Positions 44,364-52,417 are shown, numbered from the stretch's first letter. The stretch: DNA of 64,000 nt from Actinomycetota bacterium (GCA_020160915.1 JAIUPK010000002.1:124001-188000), one strand, 5' to 3'. Translations and numbers: made by a program. The notes: generated by a model from the sequence alone, not told the origin.

Positions 44364-44426
44364 GTAAAGAAAACTTGACACGATGTACAACAGACCGTAC
44401 ATTCGTCCATGTCAACATTTCTTTAC
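44364..44426 (+). promoter_or_regulatory. Promoter embedded in nested inverted repeats
   Basis: TTGACA (44375-44380), a 17-base spacer and TACATT (44398-44403) form a near-consensus promoter. It is enclosed by arms GTAAAGAAAACTTGACA (44364-44380) and TGTCAACATTTCTTTAC (44410-44426) that match 15 of 17 positions, and holds an inner repeat ATGTAC/GTACAT (44383-44402). The arms are likely operators, perhaps for the HTH protein encoded in the same operon. Confidence 0.75.
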
Positions 44427-44439
44427 ATAGGAGAACATC

Positions 44440-44883
44440 GTGTCATTCGAAGAGAGAGGCGTGTGGATTCTGCTGACGGTTGCCGTCGCTGCCTACGCCG
44501 TATACCTGTTCCTCATCCTCGGCGGGCCGGCCGACGTGCCGCTGGTCGACCGCCCCTACGTCGTGCCCATGCTGTGGACGATCGGCGGCGCGATTGTCGC
44601 CGGCATCGTGCTGAGCATCTTCTCGGGCATCCTGACCGGCATCATCAGCCGCCGGGGCACGGTGGACAAGAAGGACCAGCGCGACAAGGAGATCAACCGC
44701 CTCGGCGAGCACATCGGATCGTCGTTCGTCGTCATCGGCGGCGTGAGCGCCCTGATTCTGGCGTGGATCGAAGTCCCGTACTTCTGGATCGCGAACGTGA
44801 TCTACCTGGGCTTCGTTCTCTCCGGCATTGTCGCCTCGATCGCCAAGCTCGTCGCCTACCGTCGCGGCTTCCAGTCATGGTGA
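44440..44883 (+). CDS. Multi-pass membrane protein of an HTH-linked pair
   Basis: 147 residues with four hydrophobic segments (about 8-28, 42-68, 94-113 and 118-138). GTG start, AGGAGA just upstream. No function is recognised. It is the typical partner type of a small membrane protein followed by a Xre-family regulator, a pairing of unknown function in many Gram-positives. The next gene starts inside its last codons. Confidence 0.65.
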   Translation: MSFEERGVWILLTVAVAAYAVYLFLILGGPADVPLVDRPYVVPMLWTIGGAIVAGIVLSIFSGILTGIISRRGTVDKKDQRDKEINRLGEHIGSSFVVIGGVSALILAWIEVPYFWIANVIYLGFVLSGIVASIAKLVAYRRGFQSW

Positions 44884-45098
44884 AGCCGACCCGGGTCACC
44901 AACTCGATCCGTCAGCTGCGGTTCGGTGCCGGCGAGATGACCCAGGCCGATCTGGCCGACCGGATCGGCGTTACGCGCCAGACCGTCATCGCCATCGAGC
45001 AGGGCAGATACTCGCCGTCGCTCGAGATGGCATTCCAACTTGCACGAGTCTTCGGGGTCGGCCTCGACGACGTCTTCCAGTACCCCGAGGAGAACTGA
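44877..45098 (+). CDS. Xre-family HTH regulator, short
   Basis: 73 residues, little more than the HTH domain: SIRQLRFGAGEMTQADLADRIGVTRQTVIAIEQGRYSPSLEMAFQLARVFGVGLDDVF. Belongs to the small YdcN/YgzD-like group that regulates its own membrane-protein partner. Overlaps the membrane gene by seven bases. The palindrome around the operon promoter is the obvious candidate operator. Confidence 0.85.
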   Translation: MVKPTRVTNSIRQLRFGAGEMTQADLADRIGVTRQTVIAIEQGRYSPSLEMAFQLARVFGVGLDDVFQYPEEN

Positions 45099-45100
45099 TC

Positions 45101-46063
45101 ATGAAAGCAGCAATGCACGATGTCTACGGCGACGCGAGCGTCGTGACGATCCGGGATGCCGCCGTGCCCGAGCCCGCCGCCGGTGAGGTGCTCATCAGGG
45201 TGCACGCCGCCGGGCTCGACCGCGGCGTCTGGCACCTCCTCACGGGCACGCCGCTCATGGCGAGGCTCGCCCTGGGCCTGCGCACGCCCCGCCAGAAGAT
45301 GCTCGGCCTCGACGTGGCCGGTGTCGTCGAACGGGTGGGCGCTGGGGTGACCGAGTTCGCGCCGGGTGACCGCGTCTTCGGCGGTGGCACAGGTACCTTC
45401 GCCGAGTTCGCGATCGCGAAGCCGAAGGCTCTCGCCCCGATGCCTGCAGGGCTGTCGTTCGAGCAGGCCGCAGCATCCCCGGTCTCAGGACTGACCGCGC
45501 TCCAGGCGCTGACGAAGGCGGGCCCGGTCTCGGGCAAGTCTGTGCTCATCATCGGTGCCGGCAGCGGTGTCGGCTCGTTCGCCATCCAGCTCGCGAAGGC
45601 ACAGGGTGCGATCGTCACCGCGGTGGTCAGCCCCGGCAAGATCGACTTCGTGAAGCGACTCGGAGCCGACCACGTGATCGACTACACGGTCGACGATCTG
45701 GGCGACGGGAGTCACGACGTGATTCTCGACATCGCGGGCATCCGCCCGATCGATGAATTGCGCGGCGTGCTAGCACCTCGCGGCACGGTCGTCTTCGTCG
45801 GCGGCGAGGGTGGTGGGCCGATGCTCAACGGCATGCAACGTCAGATCGGCGCCGGACTCTTCGGCCCGCGGGGCCAGAAGTTCGTGACCCTCATGGGCAC
45901 CACGAACACGGCCGACCTCCTGACCCTGAGTCAGTACCTCGAAGCGGGCACCGTGATCCCAGCCGTAGAACAGCGCTACCCTCTCGAGCAGGCCGCCGAT
46001 GCGATTCGCTACATCGGGCAGGGGCACGCCACGGGAAAGACCGTGATCACCGTCAGCGAGTGA
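45101..46063 (+). CDS. MDR-family NAD(P)-dependent alcohol dehydrogenase or quinone reductase
   Basis: 320 residues. The N-terminal GroES-like part (GEVLIRVHAAGLDRGVWHLLTG...LGLDVAGVVERVGAGVTEFAPGDRVFGG) and Rossmann nucleotide site VLIIGAGSGVGSFAIQLAKAQGA are typical of zinc-free MDR proteins (quinone oxidoreductase-like). The catalytic zinc Cys and His set is absent. It begins two bases after the HTH gene, so it belongs to that operon. Substrate unknown. Its end overlaps the convergent envelope operon by 11 bases. Confidence 0.8.
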   Translation: MKAAMHDVYGDASVVTIRDAAVPEPAAGEVLIRVHAAGLDRGVWHLLTGTPLMARLALGLRTPRQKMLGLDVAGVVERVGAGVTEFAPGDRVFGGGTGTFAEFAIAKPKALAPMPAGLSFEQAAASPVSGLTALQALTKAGPVSGKSVLIIGAGSGVGSFAIQLAKAQGAIVTAVVSPGKIDFVKRLGADHVIDYTVDDLGDGSHDVILDIAGIRPIDELRGVLAPRGTVVFVGGEGGGPMLNGMQRQIGAGLFGPRGQKFVTLMGTTNTADLLTLSQYLEAGTVIPAVEQRYPLEQAADAIRYIGQGHATGKTVITVSE

Positions 46064-46661
46064 CGCGCGCGCGGGCGTAGAGGTCGGTCCACACGGCCAG
46101 CACCACGGTGCCCAGCAGGGTGAGCGCGATCCAGGTGAGCGCAGCAGACAGCGGACCGGTCACGAAGAACCCGAGCAGGAGCATCCCGAGGGCACCGAGC
46201 GCCCAGACGACGGCGACGACCACCGCGGCAAGGATCGCCCGGGTCGGCTGGCGCCGAATGGTGTGCCCCGCGGCGGGCAGGGGGTTGGATGCCCCGGCCG
46301 ACGCTGCGGGCATGACCAGCAGCCCGAACCACAGTCCCACCACGGTGAGGTACGGGCTCAGCAACCCCAACAGTACGAGCAGCACGACGACCACGATCGC
46401 CCACACGAGAGCCGGATGCGCCGTCAGCACCGACCGCCAGCGCACCGGCTCTCCGGCGATCGCCAACGTGAGCGCCCGCGAGACCAGCCAGAGTCCGATC
46501 GCGAACACAGCGCCGGACGCGAGCGCGAGTGCGACGAACCCAGGCGAGGCCACCGGAACCGGATCACCGACGACGAGCAGCGCCTGGCCGGCGGTCACCG
46601 CGGCGGCCACCGGAACCCACACGCGAGCGCTCGTGCCGAGCGCGCGGCCCCACGCGCTCAC
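46053..46661 (-). CDS. Multi-pass membrane protein, last gene of envelope operon
   Basis: 202 residues with six hydrophobic stretches; the N-terminus is MSAWGRALGTSARVWVPVAAAV. No family recognised. It overlaps the lipoprotein gene by ATGA and is the last of four overlapping genes, so it probably works with the metallophosphoesterase or its lipoprotein. Confidence 0.6.
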   Translation of the reverse strand: MSAWGRALGTSARVWVPVAAAVTAGQALLVVGDPVPVASPGFVALALASGAVFAIGLWLVSRALTLAIAGEPVRWRSVLTAHPALVWAIVVVVLLVLLGLLSPYLTVVGLWFGLLVMPAASAGASNPLPAAGHTIRRQPTRAILAAVVVAVVWALGALGMLLLGFFVTGPLSAALTWIALTLLGTVVLAVWTDLYARARVTR

Positions 46662-47008
46662 GGGGCGGGCTCCACTGCGGCATCCAGCACGTCCTGGATG
46701 CTCCCCGAGTACAGCACGGCGCCGTCGACTGTCACGGTGAGGTTTGTCGGGTCATCGGCGGGGGAGTCCACCTCGATCGCGCCTCCGTCGACCGTCGATC
46801 CCGTGCAGGTGACGGCACGATCGACGGTCTCGCAGACGGGAACGGTGAGCACGTCGACTCCCTTCTGCACGAGGATGTCCAGGGCTGCGTAGCGCACCTC
46901 CGAGACGTGCGCGCCGCCGACCGGCGCGATCGCCGCGATCTGGCTGCATCCGGTGAGGGCGAGCGGGACCGCGACAGCGAGCGCGGCGACCGGGATCAAC
47001 GCCCTCAT
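46658..47008 (-). CDS. Small lipoprotein, unknown function
   Basis: 116 residues. Signal peptide with lipobox ALTGC (Cys at 21), then about 95 extracytoplasmic residues with two Cys in VCETVDRAVTC that could form a disulfide. The C-terminal part resembles small ligand-binding or DUF4333-type lipoprotein folds (CTGSTVDGGAIEVDS), but the family is not certain. Both its ends overlap neighbours by ATGA. The longer in-frame extension upstream is shadow translation. Confidence 0.65.
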   Translation of the reverse strand: MRALIPVAALAVAVPLALTGCSQIAAIAPVGGAHVSEVRYAALDILVQKGVDVLTVPVCETVDRAVTCTGSTVDGGAIEVDSPADDPTNLTVTVDGAVLYSGSIQDVLDAAVEPAP

Positions 47009-48789
47009 GAGATGAGTCCGCTCTCGTGGGCGAGCACCCGGGCGCGCGCGGCGACGTGTTCGGCTTCGAGCGCGGCATCCGTGATCTTCGACAGATCGAA
47101 CGGGGCGGGCAACAGCAGCTCGGTGTTGCGGTCGAAGGGCGAACCCCGACGCATCGTGGGGGACTCCGCCCAATCGTTGAGGGCGAACTCGCGGCTCTGC
47201 GCGGCGAGATCGAGGGTGGTCGCGCCGGTGCCCGGCGAGACGGGGGCAGCGTGATCAAGCACCGTCGTGAACAGTGACAGCGTGCCGTCGCGATTGTCGA
47301 CGATCTCCACGACCTGCTGCTGTTGCGGGAAGTCGATGCACGACGCCGTCGTGATCTCCCAGAAGCCCCCCCTGGGTCCGCCGTGGGCGAGGATCTGGTT
47401 GAGGTGGGTGTGCCCGTTCATCCAGCCGACGACCACCGGGAACCGCAGCAGCAGGTCGACGAACTCCTCGGCGCCGTGCAGCTTCTCCGTGTCGCCGGGG
47501 CGCTGCGCGCGGTTCTCGAGGGTGAGGCTGTTGTGGTGGCTGAAGATCAGCACCAGGCGGTTGTCCTTCTGCGCCTGCGCGAGCTCCTCCTCCAACCAGC
47601 GGAACTGCGCCTCCGGCACGGCACCGTCGGGGCCCGCGACCTGATTGCAGGTGTCAAGGCCGAAGGCCCGCACGAAGGGGGTGAGGTCGGCCTTCCACCA
47701 CGTCTGGCCGGTCTCGAGGTTGTGCTTGGTGAATCCGTGTCCGACCGGGCCCGGAGCGCTTTCCGTGCGGAAGTGCTCAGCCATGAACTCGGCCTGTGCG
47801 AACAGGTAGCGGTCGGGGTCGGCGGGAACGGCGTGGAAACCCGGGCGCCCGAGAGCGACGCCCGCGGCATCCGTGCCACGGCCGAGCGCACTCGTGGTCG
47901 CGGCGTAGCCGCCGAGGATGGTCGACGCCGTCGCATCCAGTGACCAGGACTTCTGCCCGCCGACGGCGAGAGCGTGCAACTGCGAGCTGAGGTCGAAGGT
48001 GCCGAGCAGCAGGGTGTCGTGATTGCCGTAGACCGCGTACCACGGGGCCGGCAGGCCCGGCGATTCGACCGGATGCGCCACCGAGTCGTCGAGAAGAGTG
48101 GGCAGCTTCGGAAACCCGTAGTCCCCGAACGCGCCGCCGGCCGGGTTGCCGGGACGGTAGGCCCACACGGCCTCGGCCCAGGCCTGCACACCGTTGAACT
48201 GCCGGCCGATGCTGACTGCTGGGTCGACGGTGACGCCGTCGAGCATGTCGATGTACCAGCGCAGCTCCTTGTGGGAGTGCATGTCGGCGCTGTCGCCGGT
48301 GACGATCGCCGCACCCATTGGTGCTCCGGTCAGCGGGCTGTAGCGCAGCGCCGAGAAGCTCTGCACGGTCGAGGAGGTCACGTGCAGCGACAGCGGGTCG
48401 TGCGGGTGGAAGGCGGAACCCCAGGCCGAATGGTCCTGCACGATCATCGGCTCGATGCGACCGGGCGACTGTGCGTCGATCACGTGCATGTCGGAGAGGT
48501 GGCCCAGGTACAGCAGCGATCGGCGCGCGGCCACGCGAGCCGCATCGGGGGCGCGGCCGAGCAGGTCGACGCGGGGCAGGTAGCTCTCGCCGGGACCGGC
48601 GACGAGCGTGCGGTACTCACCCTTCACCTTGCCGCCCTGCAGCATGGTCTGCAGCAGGGTGCTCGGCGCATCGGCCGCGGGCGTGACCTCGGCGGCCGCC
48701 GCCGCACCGACGGCCTCGAGGGGGATGCCGGCCGCGGCCGCAGCTGCGGCGGCGGTCGCCAGGAACTGCCTCCGGGACAGCCCCGACAT
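47005..48789 (-). CDS. Tat-exported metallophosphoesterase (TIGR03767/PPA1498-like)
   Basis: 594 residues. Twin-arginine signal SRRQFLATAAAAAAAAG at the N-terminus. The five calcineurin-type metal motifs are present in order: HLSDMHVID, VTGDSADMH, YGNHD, IFSHHNS and NGHTHLNQ. It should act outside the membrane with a binuclear metal centre; the substrate (nucleotide, lipid or teichoic-type phosphodiester) is unknown. The ATG is inside the stop of the upstream membrane gene (ATGA), and the lipoprotein gene follows in the same way. A further in-frame upstream start lies within the neighbour and is rejected. Confidence 0.82.
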   Translation of the reverse strand: MSGLSRRQFLATAAAAAAAAGIPLEAVGAAAAAEVTPAADAPSTLLQTMLQGGKVKGEYRTLVAGPGESYLPRVDLLGRAPDAARVAARRSLLYLGHLSDMHVIDAQSPGRIEPMIVQDHSAWGSAFHPHDPLSLHVTSSTVQSFSALRYSPLTGAPMGAAIVTGDSADMHSHKELRWYIDMLDGVTVDPAVSIGRQFNGVQAWAEAVWAYRPGNPAGGAFGDYGFPKLPTLLDDSVAHPVESPGLPAPWYAVYGNHDTLLLGTFDLSSQLHALAVGGQKSWSLDATASTILGGYAATTSALGRGTDAAGVALGRPGFHAVPADPDRYLFAQAEFMAEHFRTESAPGPVGHGFTKHNLETGQTWWKADLTPFVRAFGLDTCNQVAGPDGAVPEAQFRWLEEELAQAQKDNRLVLIFSHHNSLTLENRAQRPGDTEKLHGAEEFVDLLLRFPVVVGWMNGHTHLNQILAHGGPRGGFWEITTASCIDFPQQQQVVEIVDNRDGTLSLFTTVLDHAAPVSPGTGATTLDLAAQSREFALNDWAESPTMRRGSPFDRNTELLLPAPFDLSKITDAALEAEHVAARARVLAHESGLIS

Positions 48790-49871
48790 CAGTCGGCGGT
48801 CTCCGACTGGGCCTGAGCGACAGTGGCGCTCAGGAAGCGGATGAACGTGGCGATCCATCCGAAGATGATGATGAACACGACCAGCTCGAAGAACGTGAGG
48901 TTGAAGTATCCGGTGACCGCGAACAGGATCACCGACCCGACCATCGCCGCGAAGAAGCCGCCGGTGACGGCGAAGAAGGTCCAGGGCATCCCGCGCAGCA
49001 CGAGGGGCGAGGCGAGGAGGAGGAGCCCGAACGCGACCGACATGCCCGCCGCGCAGATGTTGTGCATTGTCGCGTTCACGTTGAGGGGGAAGGCGCCGAC
49101 CCCGGCGAGCATCAGGCCCATCACGATGAACAGGGTCGAGATCGTGCGCGCGCTCCAGCGGTAGCGCAGCACCCCGGTGTCGAACAGTGCCCGGATGTCA
49201 CGCTGCAGGTAGAGCGAGAAGGTCGTCACGAGCAGTCCCGCGATGATCAAGGAGATGTTGAACAGGCTCGCCGACTTGTCGCCGAGGGTGCCCAGCAGGC
49301 TGAAGTGATACTCCCACCACAGGGGATCGGACGCGGTGGCCATGCTCGTGAGCACGGTGATCGAGATGAAGAGCACGAGAAGCATCGAGAGCTTGCCGGT
49401 GTCGATCTTGGAGACCGACAGGTAGATCCAGTAGGCGCTGAGGCCCGCCGCGGCCGAGACGCTCACGGCTGCGACCCATCCGTCGAGGGTGACGCCCCGG
49501 AAGCTGAGCGAGAGGAGCACGAATCCCGCGATCGTGCCGATGCCCGCGATCAGGGCATGCACGGCGGCCACGTTCGTGGCATCCAGGATGAACTTCCACG
49601 GCGGCAGCGTGAGTCTCCACTCCTGGCCGGTCAGGTGCCGGGCACGCCAGTACCCCACGTAGCTCGCGGTCACACCGAGCACGACGACGACAATCGCGGC
49701 GAGGAGGCCGATCGACCAGCCACCCCAGATCGGCGGAGCGGAACCGGCGAAGGCGATCGCGCCCGCCGCGCCACCGAGCACGGCGGCGATGCCGCCCACC
49801 ACCACCGCCTCGGACTCGAGGCCGACGGTCGTTCGGGATTCGGAGCGCACCTGGAGCACGGGTTCAGCCAT
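48789..49871 (-). CDS. Polytopic membrane protein, possible DUF998 type
   Basis: 360 residues with about nine or ten hydrophobic segments; the N-terminal 25 residues are cytoplasmic-like. The C-terminal half, with evenly spaced helices and LFDTGVLRYRWSARTISTLFIVMG, resembles DUF998 membrane proteins; the assignment is tentative. First gene of the four-gene envelope operon; TAGGCT ends six bases before its ATG, fitting a leaderless operon transcript. Confidence 0.6.
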   Translation of the reverse strand: MAEPVLQVRSESRTTVGLESEAVVVGGIAAVLGGAAGAIAFAGSAPPIWGGWSIGLLAAIVVVVLGVTASYVGYWRARHLTGQEWRLTLPPWKFILDATNVAAVHALIAGIGTIAGFVLLSLSFRGVTLDGWVAAVSVSAAAGLSAYWIYLSVSKIDTGKLSMLLVLFISITVLTSMATASDPLWWEYHFSLLGTLGDKSASLFNISLIIAGLLVTTFSLYLQRDIRALFDTGVLRYRWSARTISTLFIVMGLMLAGVGAFPLNVNATMHNICAAGMSVAFGLLLLASPLVLRGMPWTFFAVTGGFFAAMVGSVILFAVTGYFNLTFFELVVFIIIFGWIATFIRFLSATVAQAQSETAD

Positions 49872-49877
49872 GCGCCA

Positions 49878-49883
49878 AGCCTA
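49878..49883 (-). promoter_or_regulatory. -10-like TAGGCT, leaderless-type start of the envelope operon
   Basis: TAGGCT (minus strand) ends six bases before the ATG at 49871. Confidence 0.5.
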
Positions 49884-49904
49884 GGGCCGCCGCCTATCCG
49901 GCGT

Positions 49905-49937
49905 GGTTTCGATACGCCGCCTCGCGGCTACTCAACC
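49905..49937 (-). repeat. Dispersed palindromic repeat, copy 7
   Basis: GGTTTCGATACGCCGCCTCG, then CGGCTACTCAACC, intact. On the minus strand its GGTTGA supplies the stop codon of the gene at 49932-50480. Confidence 0.85.
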
Positions 49938-50480
49938 AGCGGTCGTGTCAGAGGGCTCGTCCTCAACCCAGAGGTCGTCGTCGGCACGCAGCGTCTGCCA
50001 CGCGGCGTACGCGACGGCGGCGGCGGCCACCACGCCGATTCCGATGAGGATGTAGCGACCGGGGCCCGCGGGCTTGGGCTTGATCAGACCGACCTGGGTA
50101 CCGACATCCGTACCGAACTTGGTGGCCCGGCTGATCGCCTCGCGCACCTGCTTGTTCTTCGCGACCTCGATCGCCGCAAGAGCGGTACCGAGAGCGGATG
50201 ACATGGCCGGCAGCACATCGTCGACGAGACGGTCACGCGTGGTCTGCGCCGCAGAGCGTGCGCCCGCGACACCGGATGCGACGGCGGGCCGCACGCGATC
50301 CTCGTACGTCTCGCGCACCCGGGGAGCGACCTCCTCGCGAGTGTAATGAGCGGCCTGGCGGCTCGCCTCCCGCACGACCTTCGCCGCGTGGTCGAGGAGT
50401 TCCTTCTGGTCCTCCCAGAGGTCCTCGGCCTGACCCTTCAGACGATTGAGTTCCTTCTGGCGCTTGCGTGAGAGTGCCAT
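49932..50480 (-). CDS. Coiled-coil-like protein with one C-terminal transmembrane helix
   Basis: 182 residues: a basic N-terminus (MALSRKRQKELNRLKGQAEDLW), long charged amphipathic helices (about 15-115) with repeated Arg/Glu heptads, then one transmembrane helix (about 144-161) and an acidic tail (DDDLWVEDEPSDTTAG). No named family is certain. The tail-anchored coiled-coil layout resembles actinobacterial DUF3618/YtxH-like proteins. Good GGAGG site before the ATG. Divergent from ppiA. Its last codon and stop are formed by a dispersed repeat. Confidence 0.65.
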   Translation of the reverse strand: MALSRKRQKELNRLKGQAEDLWEDQKELLDHAAKVVREASRQAAHYTREEVAPRVRETYEDRVRPAVASGVAGARSAAQTTRDRLVDDVLPAMSSALGTALAAIEVAKNKQVREAISRATKFGTDVGTQVGLIKPKPAGPGRYILIGIGVVAAAAVAYAAWQTLRADDDLWVEDEPSDTTAG

Positions 50481-50604
50481 GGTCAGACCTCCAGTGGGAT
50501 CGGTTGAAAAACAAGCCCATCCTGTCACGGTGGAACGTGTTGCGGTACCGGGTTGACTGGGAGGCCGCTGGGTGCTTTCGGGCTGGGGGCGTGGAGCGCT
50601 GTGC

Positions 50605-50610
50605 AAGAAT
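50605..50610 (+). promoter_or_regulatory. -10-like AAGAAT, leaderless-type start of ppiA
   Basis: AAGAAT ends seven bases before the ATG at 50618, with no ribosome site between. Weaker than the TANNNT examples. Confidence 0.35.
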
Positions 50611-50617
50611 TGTGCCC

Positions 50618-51157
50618 ATGTCTCACCACACGGCTGTCGCCACGATCACGACCAATCTCGGAACCATCAAGGTGAACCTCTTCGGCAATCACGCGCCGAA
50701 GACGGTCGCGAACTTCGTGGGACTGGCCACCGGCACGAAGGAGTGGACCCACCCGGCCACGGGCAAGGTGTCGACCGACAAGCTCTACGACGGTGTGATC
50801 TTTCACCGCATCATCAAGCAGTTCATGCTCCAGGGTGGCGACCCGCTCGGTCAGGGCATCGGTGGCCCAGGGTACGAGTTCGACGACGAGATCCACGGCG
50901 AGCTGACGTTCGGGGAGCCCTACATCCTCGCCATGGCCAACGCCGGTACGCGCGGGGGCAAGGGCACCAACGGTTCGCAGTTCTTCATCACCACGGTGCC
51001 GACGCCGTGGCTTCAGGGCAAGCACACCATCTTCGGCGAGGTTGCCGACGAGGAGTCGAAGCGGGTGGTCGACGCGATCGAGGCCGTCGACACCGATGGG
51101 CGCGACAAGCCGCTCAAGGATGTCGTCATCGAGAGCATCACCGTCGACGAGGTCTGA
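50618..51157 (+). CDS. ppiA: Peptidyl-prolyl cis-trans isomerase (cyclophilin)
   Basis: 179 residues. Cyclophilin core with VIFHRIIKQFMLQGGDP (catalytic Arg in FHRI), GSQFFITTVPTPWLQGKHTIFGEV and NAGTRGGKGTNGSQFFI. Cytoplasmic, no signal sequence. A longer in-frame start 50 codons upstream is rejected because it overlaps the divergent gene. In actinobacteria it lies near the rhomboid and CrgA genes, as here. Confidence 0.95.
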   Translation: MSHHTAVATITTNLGTIKVNLFGNHAPKTVANFVGLATGTKEWTHPATGKVSTDKLYDGVIFHRIIKQFMLQGGDPLGQGIGGPGYEFDDEIHGELTFGEPYILAMANAGTRGGKGTNGSQFFITTVPTPWLQGKHTIFGEVADEESKRVVDAIEAVDTDGRDKPLKDVVIESITVDEV

Positions 51158-51165
51158 CACAGGTC

Positions 51166-52008
51166 GTGTCGAGCACTCCGGACACCTCGCGGGGGTTCTG
51201 CTACCGTCATCCCGACCGGCCGAGCTTCGTGCTGTGCCAGCGGTGCGGTCGCACGATCTGCCCGCAGTGCCAGACCCAGGCCGCGGTCGGTGTGCACTGT
51301 CCCGAGTGCGTGCGTGAGGACCGCGCAGCCGCGCCGCGCACTCGCCCCGCGATTCTGACGTCGGTGAGGTCGGGGAACGCGCCGGTCGTGACGTACGCGA
51401 TCATCGCGCTCTGCGTGCTGGTGTTCGTTGCTCAGAACATCCCCGGCACCGTCGGCACTCTGGTGGACATCTTCGGAGCGTACCGCCCGCGGTACACCGC
51501 GCAGCTGCCCTGGACCATGGTGACCTCGCTCTTCCTGCACGGGTCGATTCCGCACATCGTGCTGAACATGTTCTCGCTCTACATCTTCGGCTCGATCCTC
51601 GAGCGCGGGCTCGGGCGCTGGCGCTTCCTGGCGCTCTATCTGCTCAGTGGGTTCGGCGGCTCGGTCGCCGTGCTCCTCATTGCACCGACGATCTCCGTGG
51701 TCGGGGCGTCGGGCGCGATCTTCGGCCTGCTCGGCGCATTCTTCGTGATTCAGCGGCGGCTCGGCGGAAACAACCTGCAATTGATCATCCTGATCGTGCT
51801 CAATCTGGTGATCGGCTTCGTCCCCGGTTTGAACATCGCCTGGCAGGCGCATCTGGGAGGCCTAGTCGTGGGTGCTGCCGTGGCGTTCGTCTTCGTTCGC
51901 ACCAGGCGTGCCGACCAGTTGCGCACTCAGGTCATGCTGACGACGGCCATCGCCGTGCTGCTCGTCGTGATCACCATTGCGCTGGTGACCCTGCGCCCCG
52001 TCGGCTAG
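51166..52008 (+). CDS. Rhomboid-family intramembrane serine protease with N-terminal zinc-finger
   Basis: 280 residues from GTG. Residues about 6-45 hold a B-box-like Cys/His cluster (FCYRHPDRPSFVLCQRCGRTICPQCQTQAAVGVHCPEC) likely to bind zinc, followed by six transmembrane helices of the rhomboid domain with the catalytic Ser182 in GASGAIFG and His229 in AHLGGL. It cleaves membrane substrates within the bilayer. The start overlaps no gene; a longer in-frame start lies in ppiA and is rejected. It follows ppiA after eight bases. Confidence 0.88.
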   Translation: MSSTPDTSRGFCYRHPDRPSFVLCQRCGRTICPQCQTQAAVGVHCPECVREDRAAAPRTRPAILTSVRSGNAPVVTYAIIALCVLVFVAQNIPGTVGTLVDIFGAYRPRYTAQLPWTMVTSLFLHGSIPHIVLNMFSLYIFGSILERGLGRWRFLALYLLSGFGGSVAVLLIAPTISVVGASGAIFGLLGAFFVIQRRLGGNNLQLIILIVLNLVIGFVPGLNIAWQAHLGGLVVGAAVAFVFVRTRRADQLRTQVMLTTAIAVLLVVITIALVTLRPVG

Positions 52009-52082
52009 CGGACGCTGGAGTTATCCACAGGTGAATCCACAGTGGGTATAACTACATCGCTGTAGTTCAGGAAAATCGCAGG
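52009..52082. promoter_or_regulatory. Perfect DnaA box and hairpin between rhomboid and crgA
   Basis: TTATCCACA (52021-52029) is an exact DnaA box; GAATCCACA (52033-52041) is a weaker match 12 bases on. AACTACA-TCGC-TGTAGTT (52050-52067) is a perfect 7-bp hairpin that could end both convergent genes. No gene is present. Confidence 0.65.
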
Positions 52083-52325
52083 TCAGCGCCAGCGAGTGGT
52101 CATCAGGAACCCGATGAACATGATCCCGAAGCCGATGAGGATGTTCCAGCTGCCGAGGGTCGGGATGGGCAGTTGGCTCTGGCTCACGTAGAAGACGATG
52201 ATCCAGATGAGGCCCAGCAGCATGAACCCGAACATCACGGGCTTGAACCACACCGGGTTCGGGGCGGGTTCGCCGGAGCGCACCTCTGCGGGACGGTCGG
52301 ACTTGCGTGCGGTCGTACGGGCCAT
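52083..52325 (-). CDS. crgA: Cell division protein CrgA
   Basis: 80 residues with a basic N-terminus and two transmembrane helices (about 28-50 and 58-76), separated by a short loop; NPVWFKPVMFGFMLLGLIWIIVFYVS and LGSWNILIGFGIMFIGFLMTTRWR are CrgA signatures. It is a membrane protein linked to FtsZ and the divisome in actinobacteria. Convergent with the rhomboid gene. A -10-like TAGAAT ends seven bases before the ATG, suggesting a leaderless transcript; the longer in-frame start is rejected. Confidence 0.9.
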   Translation of the reverse strand: MARTTARKSDRPAEVRSGEPAPNPVWFKPVMFGFMLLGLIWIIVFYVSQSQLPIPTLGSWNILIGFGIMFIGFLMTTRWR

Positions 52326-52332
52326 GCCACAG

Positions 52333-52338
52333 ATTCTA
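52333..52338 (-). promoter_or_regulatory. -10-like TAGAAT, leaderless-type start of crgA
   Basis: TAGAAT (minus strand) ends seven bases before the ATG at 52325. Confidence 0.5.
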
Positions 52339-52404
52339 GCGTGATCGGCTGCTTGGGGGTCTCGGTGCGGTGGATCACGCGGCGTGCTCTCAGCGTGCGC
52401 ATCG

Positions 52405-52410
52405 TACAAT
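52405..52410 (+). promoter_or_regulatory. -10-like TACAAT, leaderless-type start of the sortase gene
   Basis: TACAAT ends seven bases before the ATG at 52418. Confidence 0.5.
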
Positions 52411-52417
52411 CGTGAGC

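Noticed and set aside
44383-44430. 15-codon ORF MYNRPYIRPCQHFFT within the promoter palindrome
   Set aside because: It begins upstream of the -10 element, so it would not be transcribed from that promoter, and it has no ribosome site.
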